Source of the DNA: Marsupella aquatica
Lineage: Eukaryota > Marchantiophyta
DNA length: 64,000 nucleotides
Assembly: GCA_973895155.1 (NCBI GenBank)
Contig: OZ316897.1
Span: forward strand, 16,554,001-16,618,000
Direction of reading: 5' to 3'
The notes beneath the pieces were generated by a model that was given only the letters and a program-made list of their open reading frames with translations, had not been told where the DNA came from and searched no databases. The translations under genes were made by a program, and so were the position numbers. Position 1 is the first letter of the stretch; each line of letters begins with the position of its first letter. Positions 11,852-23,700 of the stretch are shown piece after piece.

Positions 11852-12376
11852 TTATCTCACATATCTCAGGTATATCTTATGGACTGTGACATAATCTGCA
11901 AGATTCGAGTCGTCTACTATGTAACTGAGATCGTAGCCGGTGGCAAATCGGAAGGCGCCTGTTCCACCAACGACCGCAAATTCTCTGGGCCAGACGTTGA
12001 ATCCAAATTGCCCTTGTACAGATAAGGTGCCGTTGTAGGTCGGAGTACTGAGCGTAAGTACGTAATTGATGAAAACGTTTTGGGTACCAATGGTGGCGAA
12101 ACCAGGTTCCACACCCAGAAGTGCTGACGTGCTCTCACGTCCGGCTCTCAAGGTGTTGCTAAAAGTTTGAATGGTGCCGAAGCCTACTTCGCTTAAGTTT
12201 CCGCTCGTTGTCGACACGGTAATCAATGTGGCAGCCGGCCCCGCCTGTCGATCTTCGTGCACGTAGAGGGTCAGTGCGTGAATTTTAGCTTCAACTCCGA
12301 CTGATAAAAGAGAGGGCAGGAAACACAGCAGAAGGACCACCTGCTGACCAGCAGACATACTCGATCTGGACCTCAT
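11852..12376 (-). CDS. Dirigent-domain protein 1 (secreted)
   Basis: A 174-residue protein of normal dirigent length. Residues 1-30 form a signal peptide with a hydrophobic core (about 11-26) and a likely cut after VEA. Dirigent-family motifs follow in order: LTLYVHED at 35-42, GFGTI at 65-69, YNGTLSVQG at 114-122 and VVGGTGAFRFATGY at 135-148, typical of the eight-stranded beta barrel. Two N-glycosylation sequons (NLS at 60, NGT at 115) fit an extracellular glycoprotein. Dirigent proteins bind oxidase-generated phenoxy radicals, or related intermediates, and impose stereochemistry in lignan, lignin or terpenoid phenol synthesis in the cell wall (family knowledge). The substrate here is unknown. 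Met7 is an alternative start and leaves the signal peptide intact. Single exon. A second dirigent gene lies about 16 kb away on the other strand. Confidence 0.88.
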   Translation of the reverse strand: MRSRSSMSAGQQVVLLLCFLPSLLSVGVEAKIHALTLYVHEDRQAGPAATLITVSTTSGNLSEVGFGTIQTFSNTLRAGRESTSALLGVEPGFATIGTQNVFINYVLTLSTPTYNGTLSVQGQFGFNVWPREFAVVGGTGAFRFATGYDLSYIVDDSNLADYVTVHKIYLRYVR

Positions 12377-12380
12377 TGCT

Positions 12381-12535
12381 CGTAGCTCAGATTATGAGTT
12401 TGAGAATGCAATGTAGCCGTCACAAGCACCGCGCTTACAGATCTGAAGATTGCAGCTCGATCAGTTTATGAATTTGAGATTGCAATGTAGTCGTCACAAT
12501 CACCGCGCTCACATGCAGATCTGAAGATTGCACGA
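12381..12535. repeat. 77-bp duplication just upstream of dirigent gene 1
   Basis: Two imperfect copies, about 12381-12454 and 12455-12534, share AATGCAATGTAG-CGTCACAA-CACCGCGCT and AGATCTGAAGATTGC. They begin only a few bases upstream of the start codon of the minus-strand dirigent gene, so they lie in its 5' leader or core promoter. No regulatory role can be shown from sequence alone. Confidence 0.75.
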
Positions 12536-13015
12536 AAGTGGTCAACTGGTTAATCCCGACTAATTGAAAAGAGAGACTAACTGACTTGTTAGGGACTGAC
12601 TGATCTTCCCGGATCGAAACAAAGCATCCATACATAACGAAATTATCTATAATCAGAAACGCGTCAAGATGACAGGCAACAAATGTAAGAGCAACAGATG
12701 CAAAACACACGAGATGGGAGGATGAAGTCAACTGTGCTGAACGCAGGTGAACTAAAGTCGATGCAGAAGTGAGACCAACTGAGACATTGACGCTACACAA
12801 CAACCTTTACAAGTAATTCCCACTTGCCTGGACAAAAAGTCTCTATTCGTTTGGCGCCGAAACGAATGGGACCGTAATCCGAACGAAGCATTCACCTTTG
12901 ATCTGGGATAAGGGACAACAGTCAAACGATGAACTCAGATCTGTAAGGCAAATGGAACGAGCATAGTAAATAAGGTACTAGCGGCACCTACTTATAGGGA
13001 TTCGGAGGCTCTATC

Positions 13016-13121
13016 AGGCGCGACAGGCAAAGGAGGCAGTCAACACTCGAGGCGCGACAGGCAAAGGAGGCAGTCAACACTCGAGGCGCGACAGGCAAAG
13101 GAGGCAGTCTAACACTCGAGG
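13016..13121. repeat. 34-bp tandem repeat, three copies
   Basis: Three consecutive units start at about 13016, 13050 and 13084. Each contains GGCGCGACAGGCAAAGGAGG followed by CAGTC-AACACTCGA. The first two are identical and the third has one extra T. The array lies about 650 bp upstream of the dirigent gene at 12376 and could be part of its promoter. Confidence 0.9.
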
Positions 13122-16100
13122 TATATGTGACTCCGAACGATGGTACCGGACTCAATTTATATTATAAGCAGCACCTTCCTGAAGGCTGGTGCTGACATCA
13201 GTGCGTACGTGGCTAAGTAACCAAAAAGCGAGACCAGCGCAGGCATGGATCAATGTCACCGGAGATGTTCCGGACTGTTTTCGAGTTCGAACACATCGCT
13301 TCGATGACCCCTTGAAGTGAAATTTTGTTTGCGGTCTCTACGGCGACAATTTTTGGAAGCAATAAAGAGTGAAACAGTTTAGACACCAAAAGCGAATGAT
13401 CATGGAATCTTTTAACAGGATATGGCTCTTGGTGCCAGGATCGAGCCAATCAGACTCTAAACTCCATTCTTTGTGCCAGGATTGAGCCCACCAGCCTAGT
13501 CAGACTCTCACTACTTGAGCAAAGGACTAAAGGAAATAATGATAAAAGTACAATAAAGTACAAGCACGTCCAAACTAAGAGGACAAACACCAACCCAAAT
13601 AAGAAGCCTAATGCAAGCTCCAAAACTAAAGGACTCATTCAAAGGTGAGTTAAGTGAAGGCTTTCTACATAGGAGATTTCATCATAACTCGATAAGGAAC
13701 TACTCCTAACAAAGTGTTCATTTAAATTTCACAATGAATGAAGTCTAGGGAGAGATACAGAGGCCCATATAATTGTCATATGGCTGACTAAAGTGGAGAA
13801 AAAGACCTTACGAGGCCCCATCTTTTGAAAGGGACTCCCTGGCCCACAGTCTCCATATGCCCCTGCATATATCCTTTGTAACCTCACTCTCTCTAGCCCT
13901 TGCAGTGCTCCACTGTCAACCATCCTGTAAAACGCAGCCCTAGTGTCCCTACCTGGCTATTTCTGCTATAGCACACTCCCTTCTTTCCCCTCTTCTGGTC
14001 ACCACATTGCACCATGTATCTTGGTATACTAGAGGCTTCCTTACTTCCTGCAGGAGGAGGGCAAGAGGCTGGAGGGAAAGTTTTGGGGGTGCACTGCTTA
14101 GGGTGTCTCAAAGTAGGGCCCCATTGATTTTCTGCACACAGAATCATATGGATTGGGTCATAGGATTTTTTGCCACTAACTCGTACATTTACTGAACAAT
14201 TTCACAATTAAGTCTAGGGTGAGATACATAGGCCCATATAATTGTGGTGACGCTAACTGATGTGTTCATCTGACTTTATTGAACAAGTTCACAATAAAGT
14301 ATGGGTGAGATGCATAGGCCAATCGTCGGACCATCACAAACACCCATCATCTGGAAATTTGCAAGAGCGAGGTTTACATACTTTAGTTAAGAAATGGAGG
14401 AGTTGTGACGTTGGGTTTCAAAAGTCAATAAATATGGTATCTCAGAGTGACAGGTTTTGCTCTGTTCAACTCGAACAGTCAGAATGTGACCATGGAATAT
14501 CAAATTGAAATATACGACAGAAATCTTATTCATGCCCAAATATCTATACTTGAATTTTGGTTCATTGTGATCCATTCATCCAATAAGGCAACGTGGCCTA
14601 TCCCCTGTCTCAGTCATATATAAGACACAATAATCTCGAAGGGAAGAGGACTTCACGAGTCACGCGAGTCATGTTGTCTTTCGTACAACGATCCACGTCC
14701 ATGTCTGAATGCAATTCATCTCCATCCAATTAATGACCCAAGGGAGTGAGCCGAAAATCTCTCTTCGGGAATTGGGGCCAATGCAGTCATCCAACAACGA
14801 AGAATCTTACCAAACAGAAACTAACCACAAAAGATAATCACACCCAACCCTATTTTTATCAGGGGAAACGCAATGTCATATTGGCTCTTGAAATTTCTGA
14901 GAAACGACAGTTGTCATTAAGTAGGTCGTGGGTACATACGGCAACTTGGATTGTGGCCTACATACAGTACTGTTCTGAGTGCACACTCATGGGAAGAAGC
15001 CAGGGCCTTGCACTTACATGTGGTACTACATGATAAGTGCAATTTGCACTTATAGATAGGTAACAGGATGATCCTTCTTGCTGCTATTATTCCTACCTTC
15101 AGTCATTCCTCTTTGTACTTATAAATAACAGTTCGACGTACAAGTTATTGCTCTACCCAGAACTGTGCATGTTCCCTTCAAAGAGCTTTGGACTTACACA
15201 TTTGTTGTTTGTAAAGCCCTCTTTGCACTTCTAAACAGTGCAAAATGGTCCAAAAGAGAATGGAATGCCTTGCAATTAGCCACGTTTTTCACCTGTGGAG
15301 TGTGCACTTAAATAGAGCCTACCTTGCTTGGGCACTTGCCCATCGCCTATTGCCCTTTACCTGCATTTTGCTCCCTCGAGTGCTCCTGGCCTTGCCTATC
15401 AACTTCAGAGTACACCTCAGTCCTTGGTGCATGAATCTGAAGTATCATTTCCATCACCAATGATCTCTCAATTTTTTCTAGTGAACAAGTCACGTGTGTT
15501 GTTGTCATTTTTTGTGGCATCGTTTGAACTCCTGGCTATGAATTCACCCTTCCCTTTTGCCTCCAACCCAATCAATCCATACTCCTCTGCCCAACAGCCA
15601 TTGAACTCAAGTACATTGTGCACTCCACTTTCATTTCAAACGGCACAATTGAGTTTGTGGAAACTTGCGTCATTTTCCCTCCTGCCTCCATAGTGCCTTC
15701 ACTAATATTTTTCATCTCCAATTGTTCATTTGACCCTCCCTTCCCTCTAGTTTGAATACACTCTCAGAGAAGCACCCATCATCTATCCTGTTCCATGCTC
15801 AAAAGGTGGGGTTGAAGCAAACACTCTCTCTTCTGCTGACAGTTTGCAAGGACAACCTGAAACTACGTATATTGTTCCTGTGGTTCTAGCATTGGCCTGA
15901 ATAATGGGACATACGAGAGCACAAAATTGATGGAATTATGGTCAACTTGTTGGAGGATTTTAGATTGTTCTACCTAATACATCATTAATTAGCTGGGATA
16001 TGGGCGCTACCTGTGGATTGACTCCCCCATCTCAATACTGAAAGCACTGAAACATGCTTAGGTGTGCAACAAGAGCTCTGCCTCAATCATAAGAATCTGC

Positions 16101-16995
16101 TGCAGCAAGTTCTGGCATGCTACATAATCCTCCTCATCACCGCTGCTGCCCTTGATGGTATCTAGGTCACTCTGGAAAAACAATATGATTGTCACCTCCA
16201 TGGCTGTACCATCCATCTCTAACCTTCTGTTTGTTCTATCTCACAGGCTGAATCTCTTGGTCTTGCTCTGAATACAATCTCAGTCTTGCCAAGTGAAACT
16301 CCCAACCCTAATTGCTGTCTAAGCTGCTTGATGCCTTCACTTAATTTTTGCTCAATGTGCCTCGCTAATGGGTCATTGGATGTGTACTACCCTGTTAATC
16401 AAAGGTATCCATTGTTCAAACCTGAGAACCGGGTCCAAGAATAGTGCCACACCCAGATGCACAAAAAATGCACAAGAAAATGCACCCCGACTGCAACACA
16501 TGTCCATGGTTCACTAACTTGACCATGATTTTTCAACTAACTTCAACATGGGGGACTTTGCAGATATGGACAGTTCACCCATGATTTTTGAAAATCAATG
16601 ATTCAAAGGAGGGTGACTTTTGGGATATCTCTAAAGTCAGACGGAAATTGGGGAAAGGATGCAGGATACATCTATGACACCAACAGATCACCAACACAAT
16701 GCTGTTTTTAAGTTCCCAAAATAGCTTTTAGGGCCCTTTTCGTTATGGTTGACTGGGCTCCAGCTGTATGGCAGCCTTCTAAAAAATGGTTATTTTTCTC
16801 CAGCCTGGCCTCACAATTTTGGGTAATACACACCCTCACAAAGAAGAAAGAATTTTTTGTTGGGTCAAAAGATAATAAGTGAGTACCATGGGCTCCTTAT
16901 ATGGAGAAATATTTAAATAACCACAAAAAGATTTAAGACTTTTAAAGTTTTATAGGACAAAGTTTTTGAGTTATATGCTTGATGGCCTTCATGTG
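13122..16995. other. Intergenic, no gene recognised
   Basis: A block ending GAGATACAGAGGCCCATATA (about 13727-13780) recurs at about 14200-14247, with a weaker third copy at about 14285-14312. These are dispersed short repeats about 470 bp apart. I found no family resemblance in the open frames of this stretch. Confidence 0.3.
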
Positions 16996-18121
16996 TAACT
17001 TTCTTACCTGATGGGCAGGCCCTATAAAACTTTTTTGACCTAATAGGCCCCTTGCTACACTTTTGCATCAGTTGTTCTTCTAGCAATCACTCTGACCAAA
17101 TTTTGCTTGATGCAATGACCAACTATGTTTTCAAAAAACTTTGTGGTCAACCATGACTGTAAGGCAAACTTCACTGTCAAACCCCACACCCAACCTTACA
17201 TGGTAACAATGCGATTAGAGGAACCGTGGAATTGTGACCGCCGCTACCCAAACTGCAAGGTGAAGACAATATGGATTATGTCTTCAGATATGAACCACGG
17301 ATGCTACACAAACTGCGACGTGAAGACAATATGGATTATGTCTTCAGATATGAACCGCGGATGCTACACAACTGCGACGTGAAGTTAATATGGATTATTT
17401 ATGTCTTTGGATCTGAACCGCGGACACTACATGAACTGCAAAGTGAAGACAATATGGATTATGTCTTCGAATTTGAATTTCACCTACTCCACACAAGGTT
17501 TTCTTGAGGTATTTGATTTGTGACTATCATTTTGGAGGACATGTGGGGTTGTTATGATCCTGGTACTTCCCCAAGTACTTCCACTAGCACTTTTTCTATC
17601 ATTGGCCAGTGGGCACTTGTTTACTGTCACTAGGCACTAAAGAAGGCACTGGGCTTCAATCAACAACCTGAAGGTATTGACAAAATCTGAGCATCAAGCA
17701 TCGACAAAAGCCCAATCATTGACAAAACCCAAGTGCTTCCCTTCCACAACACAAAGAATCAACAAGCGATGATTGTCAGGTAGTGGCGACAACCCTAAAC
17801 CTGTCACAACACACGAATACATAAATGCTAAGTATATGTCTTCATGGCTAAACCCACCCCCACCCTATTCAGAACCCCATTGTCGACTATGTTGTTAGTC
17901 ACTCGATTGGGAGCATGGTTCATTATGGTGTGGACCATGGTGGACTAGATGTAACACACAATGTACAACATAGAGACAGTTTGTTGTGGTCAACTACACA
18001 GTTTGGCACCTCACAAGAACAGTGAGTACGGCTCATTAAGAGGGGCCTATTAGGTAAAAATGTTTACTAGGGGCCTATTAGGTAAGAAAAGTTTGGTAGG
18101 GGCCATCAGGTAAGAAAGTTA
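16996..18121. mobile_element. Fold-back/MITE-like element with inverted ends
   Basis: The 19-mer TAACTTTCTTACCTGATGG at 16996-17014 occurs as an exact inverted copy at 18103-18121. Further in, CCTAATAGGCCCC (17039-17051) is matched by two inverted copies, GGGGCCTATTAGG at 18042-18054 and 18070-18082. The arms are therefore about 55 bp on the left, and longer and partly duplicated on the right. The loop holds the 60-bp tandem array at 17255-17490. No protein is encoded, and I could not identify a target duplication with confidence. Class is undetermined; a fold-back or Mutator-like MITE is possible. Confidence 0.6.
17255..17490. repeat. 60-bp tandem repeat, about four copies
   Basis: Units of about 60 bp share GTGAAGACAATATGGATTAT, GTCTTCAGATATGAACC and CGGATGCTACAC. 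The first two and a half are nearly identical, while the third and fourth are diverged and carry small indels. The plus strand translates openly through them, but the repetitive protein resembles nothing known. The array lies in the loop of the fold-back element. Confidence 0.85.
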
Positions 18122-20436
18122 GGTAAGAAAGTTAGGGGGAAAGTCCATGGGAAGCCCATCCCCAACAGCATTCAGCCCTGCCATAGAAATAGACCTAGAA
18201 TAACTTCAACCTGCCATGCAGGAACAGAGAATTCTAATAATCATCATTGCCAACAACACGATGCTTAATTGCTGACAGAACTACTCAAATCTGGAAACAA
18301 ATCAACGTCGTTGCAGCAAATTTAGCCTACCATGACATTGCTTTGTTAACTAACATATTTTTGAAATTATGGGGACTAGTGGGGTCCGGGCCGACGGGCA
18401 CTCCCTGCCCGTACTTCATGGAACCCTTCTCTAAATGACGAGCAATTGCACTAAAAGTGATCTTCCCAGGCTCCCACTATGTCAGTGTAGCCACATACAG
18501 TCATACTAACATAGCCACATACTGACATGGTGTACCCGCATGCAGTCAATCTAACTTCATTGGGTACGCCCGAGCTAGTGGAGGCGGACTGGTAGCCTAA
18601 TCCAAGTCAAAGAACACCAGAAAGCTCCACACACTTGGACGAACAGAAGTCAGGAGAGGCAAAGAGTTCGAAACAACAATTAATTGTTACACTACAACAA
18701 CATGTGCAGTAATTAAGTCGCTGTCTCTCCTCACGGCGACGGGGGTTCCACGCATCTGATTCCTGTTACAATAAAAGGCCCAGAATGTCGCACGGTGACC
18801 ATGGGGCTGCGTGCGCATTTGGTACTGAGAATGCGGCACGGGTGATGGGCGCCAACGAACTTCCATGTCACAAATATCAGCACTACAATTTTAAACTTGC
18901 ACATTGCATGGCCAGATGGCCTGGAAACCACTGGAAACCTTCCGCTACTTGTGAAGGAATAGAACATTAATACCAGACTGGACTGACCATGAAAATGGAA
19001 TCTGTTGCATGATTTGCCCTTTTAGTACATAAATCTATACTTTTGTATTGTAGTAAATTGAGAGATCTAAAATTGGACAGGTGCCTGCAGTGTTCATTCA
19101 CCAACCTTTGATTCAAAAGTGTGCCCTTGCACAATCACAAGCCTACCAACCCAATCGGCATGCTGTTCCCTATGGCACCTAAGAAATGAAGCTTCTGTCA
19201 GGCACTCAGGCAGCAATGTTTCTGTTTTCGTGCAAGCTCAATCTAATCTGTCGCAAAACGGCGTATCGCTCCGACTGTAGTCACTAAACCCCTCCAACTC
19301 TAAACCCTGATTTCGCTTCGGATCCCGTGGCGTCCACCGTTCTCCATCACCTACTATTATAATTAGAGTGACAGTGCATTTGCTCAGCTGTATATGCAAA
19401 ATTTTGAAATAACTTCTTTAAAACTGTGACCACACGGCACACGTGGACTTCTGAGGAATTTGTAGGTTTCAGGAAGGAAGACCACGTTTCTATTTTGACC
19501 GGCAGATTCAGTCCTGATGAATGCGTAAGCGGGGGAGGACAGAAAAATAATATATAATCGCAGATACAGTAGCGTCAGTAATCTTTCCGGCTGCCTTGCA
19601 CGGTACCCCTGGATGCATTCCCGGATATCTTACACGGATACGACCACGGAATTCTTTCCTGAATTGTATAGATTCCATTTTCTTTCTTGGCCCTTTATTA
19701 GTAAATTTGAACTCTTCACAGTGTAATGGCTTACGGTTGCGGAGAAAATGTTTGCGAGGGCTTGGGCTGCATGCTATGCCATTGTCGTTCTCCATTTGGC
19801 AAACATCGGCGCCAATGCATGTCCTGCAAAGAAGCTTACTAATTTTTTTTCTGAGTACGAATGTAATCTTTCAAGGCAAAATAATTACTTTCTTAGTCAG
19901 GAACCAACGTCCTCACTATCGACCACTCTGGCAACATGAATCGCACCATTGTGTAGCTTCATAAACTTTTGAAGAAATCATTTTTTAAGTATTTGCACTA
20001 GCTATTTGTAGGAACTAACTCGTAAGGAAAGCATCTAAGGGACCTTGATAGTGATAGCGACAATCGGAGTCTATTTTCTGAGACCAATCATGGTGGATGA
20101 TGAGACGTCTAAAACGGCCAAACTCGGAAGGTCTTCTAGGCAGCCATATTTCTCGAAGAACATGAAAGACCAAATTGATCCATATTTAAGGTCGCTCAAG
20201 TTTTTGGACATAAATATCCTGCTGCCTTTTAGTTACAAGTTTCTAAGGTATTCTCCGGAGCTGTCCGTCCGCGTGTTCTCTCAAAATTATGACTTTGGTC
20301 TCGAAGATAAGACATTGATAACTATACAATATGATTGCTCAAGCTTACTTGTGTTCAATTACTGCTAGCTTGCTATTGTGCAAATTTGGCGGGGCAATCG
20401 GATTTTCCCTTTCTTTGTTAGATTTGTACGAGTAAA
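18122..20436. other. Intergenic, no gene recognised
   Basis: No coding region is supported. A CACTACAACAACATG word at 18690 resembles a CACTA terminus but has no partner. The remainder is unremarkable AT-rich plant intergenic DNA up to the poly(T) that marks the LINE 3' end. Confidence 0.3.
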
Positions 20437-20769
20437 TTTTTATTTTTTTTTGCCTCGAAAAAACCAATTGAATTTCATTCAAAAAGCCAACATACAATGG
20501 GGGTAGCCCACAAAGGGGGTCGGCACCCAGATGGACCCGGAGGTCATTAAGCCACACAAGCCGGGGGGGCCGGCACCAGGGAAGAAGCAATCCCAGAATG
20601 GGAGCTAAACAAGAAATTTAACAACTGCAGAAGGAGCGGCAAAACCCCCAAAGACCGGCCAGTGAACAGGGAACCGGCAAGGTACCCATCAGTGGATCCG
20701 TGATAGAGTCGCAAAAAAACTATCGGCCTAACCTGCAGCAAAGCTCCCCAACCTGAACACACAGGTGAT

Positions 20770-23700
20770 TCATGGCGGGCGTGGGGGAACTGGTGGCACT
20801 TGGAGTATCTCCTCGTGGATATCCCACAGCCCAGCCCAGGTCCCATAGTTGACAGACATGTCATTGAACGCATCTGCAAAAGAGGACTTGCCAGACTGAA
20901 TTCTGGACTTGTGATTAGACCAATCTCGACGGAGGTACACACTGAGGCGGTGCCAAGACATCTGAATTACTGTCCTCGCCTTCGATCTAGTAAGTTTGAT
21001 GCAATGTGAGTTGCGATCCTTCCAAATGTACCAGCAAGTAATGGCCCGTAGGGTATGCCATAATTTCTCTGGTACATCCCAGAAATCAGGTAGAGGAGTC
21101 CCAACAAAAATGTGAGCCGGTTGGAGTTGAATGCTGCTGTTGCTGGTGGTTGCCGCCTTCTGTAGAACGTACTGGACCCATGACCAGACTGATTCTGAGA
21201 CTGGGCAACTCCATATGCAATGAACCAGGTCTTCGTGCTGATTAAGAGTACATCTAGTGCACCATGTGTCGGGATCCGTCGGTGGAAGAGTCGGTAGGCG
21301 CCAGTGATGTGTAGCTGGTATCCTGTAGATTAATTGCCATAAGAAACAATTCTCATTCGCAGCCCTGTATGGAATCCAAGTATTAGCCCACAACATCTTC
21401 AGGTTGGGGGTCCAATTCAGTTGAATTGCCCACTTCCTTACCGCCTTGTGAGTTGTTGTCCTGAGTGGGCCCTGGATCTCCCTGAGATGAGCAGTGTTAG
21501 TCTCCAGGAATGGAGTTCCATCCTTCCATTCATATTGGAGTAGCATAGCCAATAGATTGGTTGGTCGCCCAATGCGCAAGTGATGGGGGCCAGTGGTCCT
21601 GTGGGATCTGGTCACCACACGATGTAAGGTTGTGTCTGATGGGGGGGCTGATGTAGCAATCTTATGCAGGACCCCATTCATGACCCTGAAGGTTCTGACT
21701 GGTGTGGAAATGTCACAAAACTGCTGCCAGCATGATGTGATGTGATTGCATTGTACCTTGAATTCCCAGATGAATAGGGTTCCACAAGGAAGCTTAGCTT
21801 CCATGAACACTGGGATCCTCTGCCTAGGGTTCCGGTGGAGTTCGGGTACACTAACCAAATTCCCAATCAATTTCCTGTACGCATGGGCGCAGTTGCCCGG
21901 TAGCAACCTGCTTGGACCATCCTCCCACCTTAGGAACACGCCACCAACTCCTAGCACGTCCTTCATGTGTACAAACCCTGCCCTGGATATCCTTCTCTGA
22001 GGGTTTCGCGAACACTTAGCTTGGCTGGGTTGGATATGATTGAGGTGGGGTCTCCAAAGGGGGAGGTGCAGCCACCCCTCCAAGTGGCCAGGAGCCGTAT
22101 GTCTGAGATTCTTCTTGATCACATTCCAACCGTTACAGATGTTGCGCCAGACCTGTGATCCATCCTTAGGTAGCATATGGCACTGTGAGACCACCCAGGA
22201 GAAGTCTGCAGTTCCCCACTTCTGCTTCGACAGCATCTTGATTTTGTACTGAAGTATACGCCGTAGCGGGTGGTCTTCCTCGGCTAGGGCCCAAAGAATG
22301 AAATTTCCAGTGAGCGCCCGAACCTGTGCAGCAAGGGAGATCAAACCGAGTCCACCAAATTTCTTTGGTCTAGTTATGGTAGCAAAATTAACCCTGGGCC
22401 TAGCCTTCTCATTCTGCCCTGCCCATATGAAGGCGGTAATCTTCTTCTGAAGGGTATCAATAGTGCGTTGTTGCCCTGCCCATACTGTCAGCATAAACCA
22501 GAGAGAACTCACAACAAGGTGATTGACAACGGTGACTCTGGCAGCAAGGGACCCTGCACTCTTCCTCATTTTATCTAGCCGCGACTCCAATTTTTCCGAG
22601 AGGGAGAGGATCATTTGTTGCTCCGATATGCCTCTAGCAAAGGGGATTCCAAGGAGCTTGGTGGCAGTAGTCGTATCCTCCCATTGCCAAGGCAGTCGTC
22701 GAAACTCTATGGGCATCCTTCTAGGAGAAATAAAGGCAGCCTTGGTCTTTTCCCAAACACAGAACAGGCCTGAAGCCATACCAAACAAATCCAAGATTCT
22801 GCGACTAGCTTCAACAAATTCAATTACAGCCCGAATGATCATAGCTAGGTCGTCGGCAAAGAGATTATGGACGTAGTGTACACCAACCGCTTCAAAAATT
22901 ACACCCTGGATGCATCCTCTATTGGTCTCCCATAATATCATCCTGCTAAGAGCGTCGATGGCAATAAGGAATAACAGTGGTGACAGGGGGCATCCTTGGC
23001 GAACAGATCTGGCTAGGCTGAAGGGGGCAGTCATTTTACCATTCAGGAGGATGGACGAAGTTGCCGAAGCCTGCGTGGCCTGCAAAAATTGGAGAAGTAA
23101 CCCATCAAAGCCCACCTTCCGTAGCAGCGCCAACAGAAAACTCCACTCCAACTTGTCAAATGCTTTAGTCACGTCCAACTTCATGAGGATGAAGTCCATT
23201 CCCGTGGATTCCGCCTGGTGTATGGCCTCATTAAGAAGGAGAAGTGAGTGATGTATATTCCTCCCTGGGAGGAAAGCGAATTGTTGGGGTGTGATGAATC
23301 TTTGGAGAATCGGGGTGAGACGCAGTTGAAAAGCCTTGGCGCCAATTTTATAAATCACATTGAGCAAAGTAATGGGCCGCTTGTTGGTAAGGAGTCGTTG
23401 GTCGTCCTTCTTACACAGGAGGACAATGAGGCCCTTGGTGAAATTGGGTAAAAAATGGCCCTCCGCAATCCCAAGGAGCAACGCCCTGTGCAAAGTGGTA
23501 CCAACTGATTGCCAATTGGCCACAAAAAATTCAACGGGAACCCCGTCGGGGCCCGGACACTTATTTTTGGCCAAAGCAGATGCAGCGTGGCCCAATTCCT
23601 CAACCGTAAGTGGTGCATTCAACATCTCCTTATCATCTGTAGTGATTCGCTCCGTCTGCATCTCAAGCACTCTTGCAAGGTGTTCAAGATGGAAGGCTTC

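Noticed and set aside
16730-16760. AGGGCCCTTTTCGTTATGG as a Tourist/hAT-type MITE end
   Set aside because: Only one end is seen; no inverted partner or target duplication within 2 kb.
17255-17490. A repeat array that could be mistaken for a CRISPR array
   Set aside because: Units are contiguous without unique spacers, in a plant nuclear context; it is a minisatellite.
18690-18705. CACTACAACAACATG as a CACTA terminus
   Set aside because: No inverse partner, no 3-bp duplication and no subterminal motif cluster nearby.
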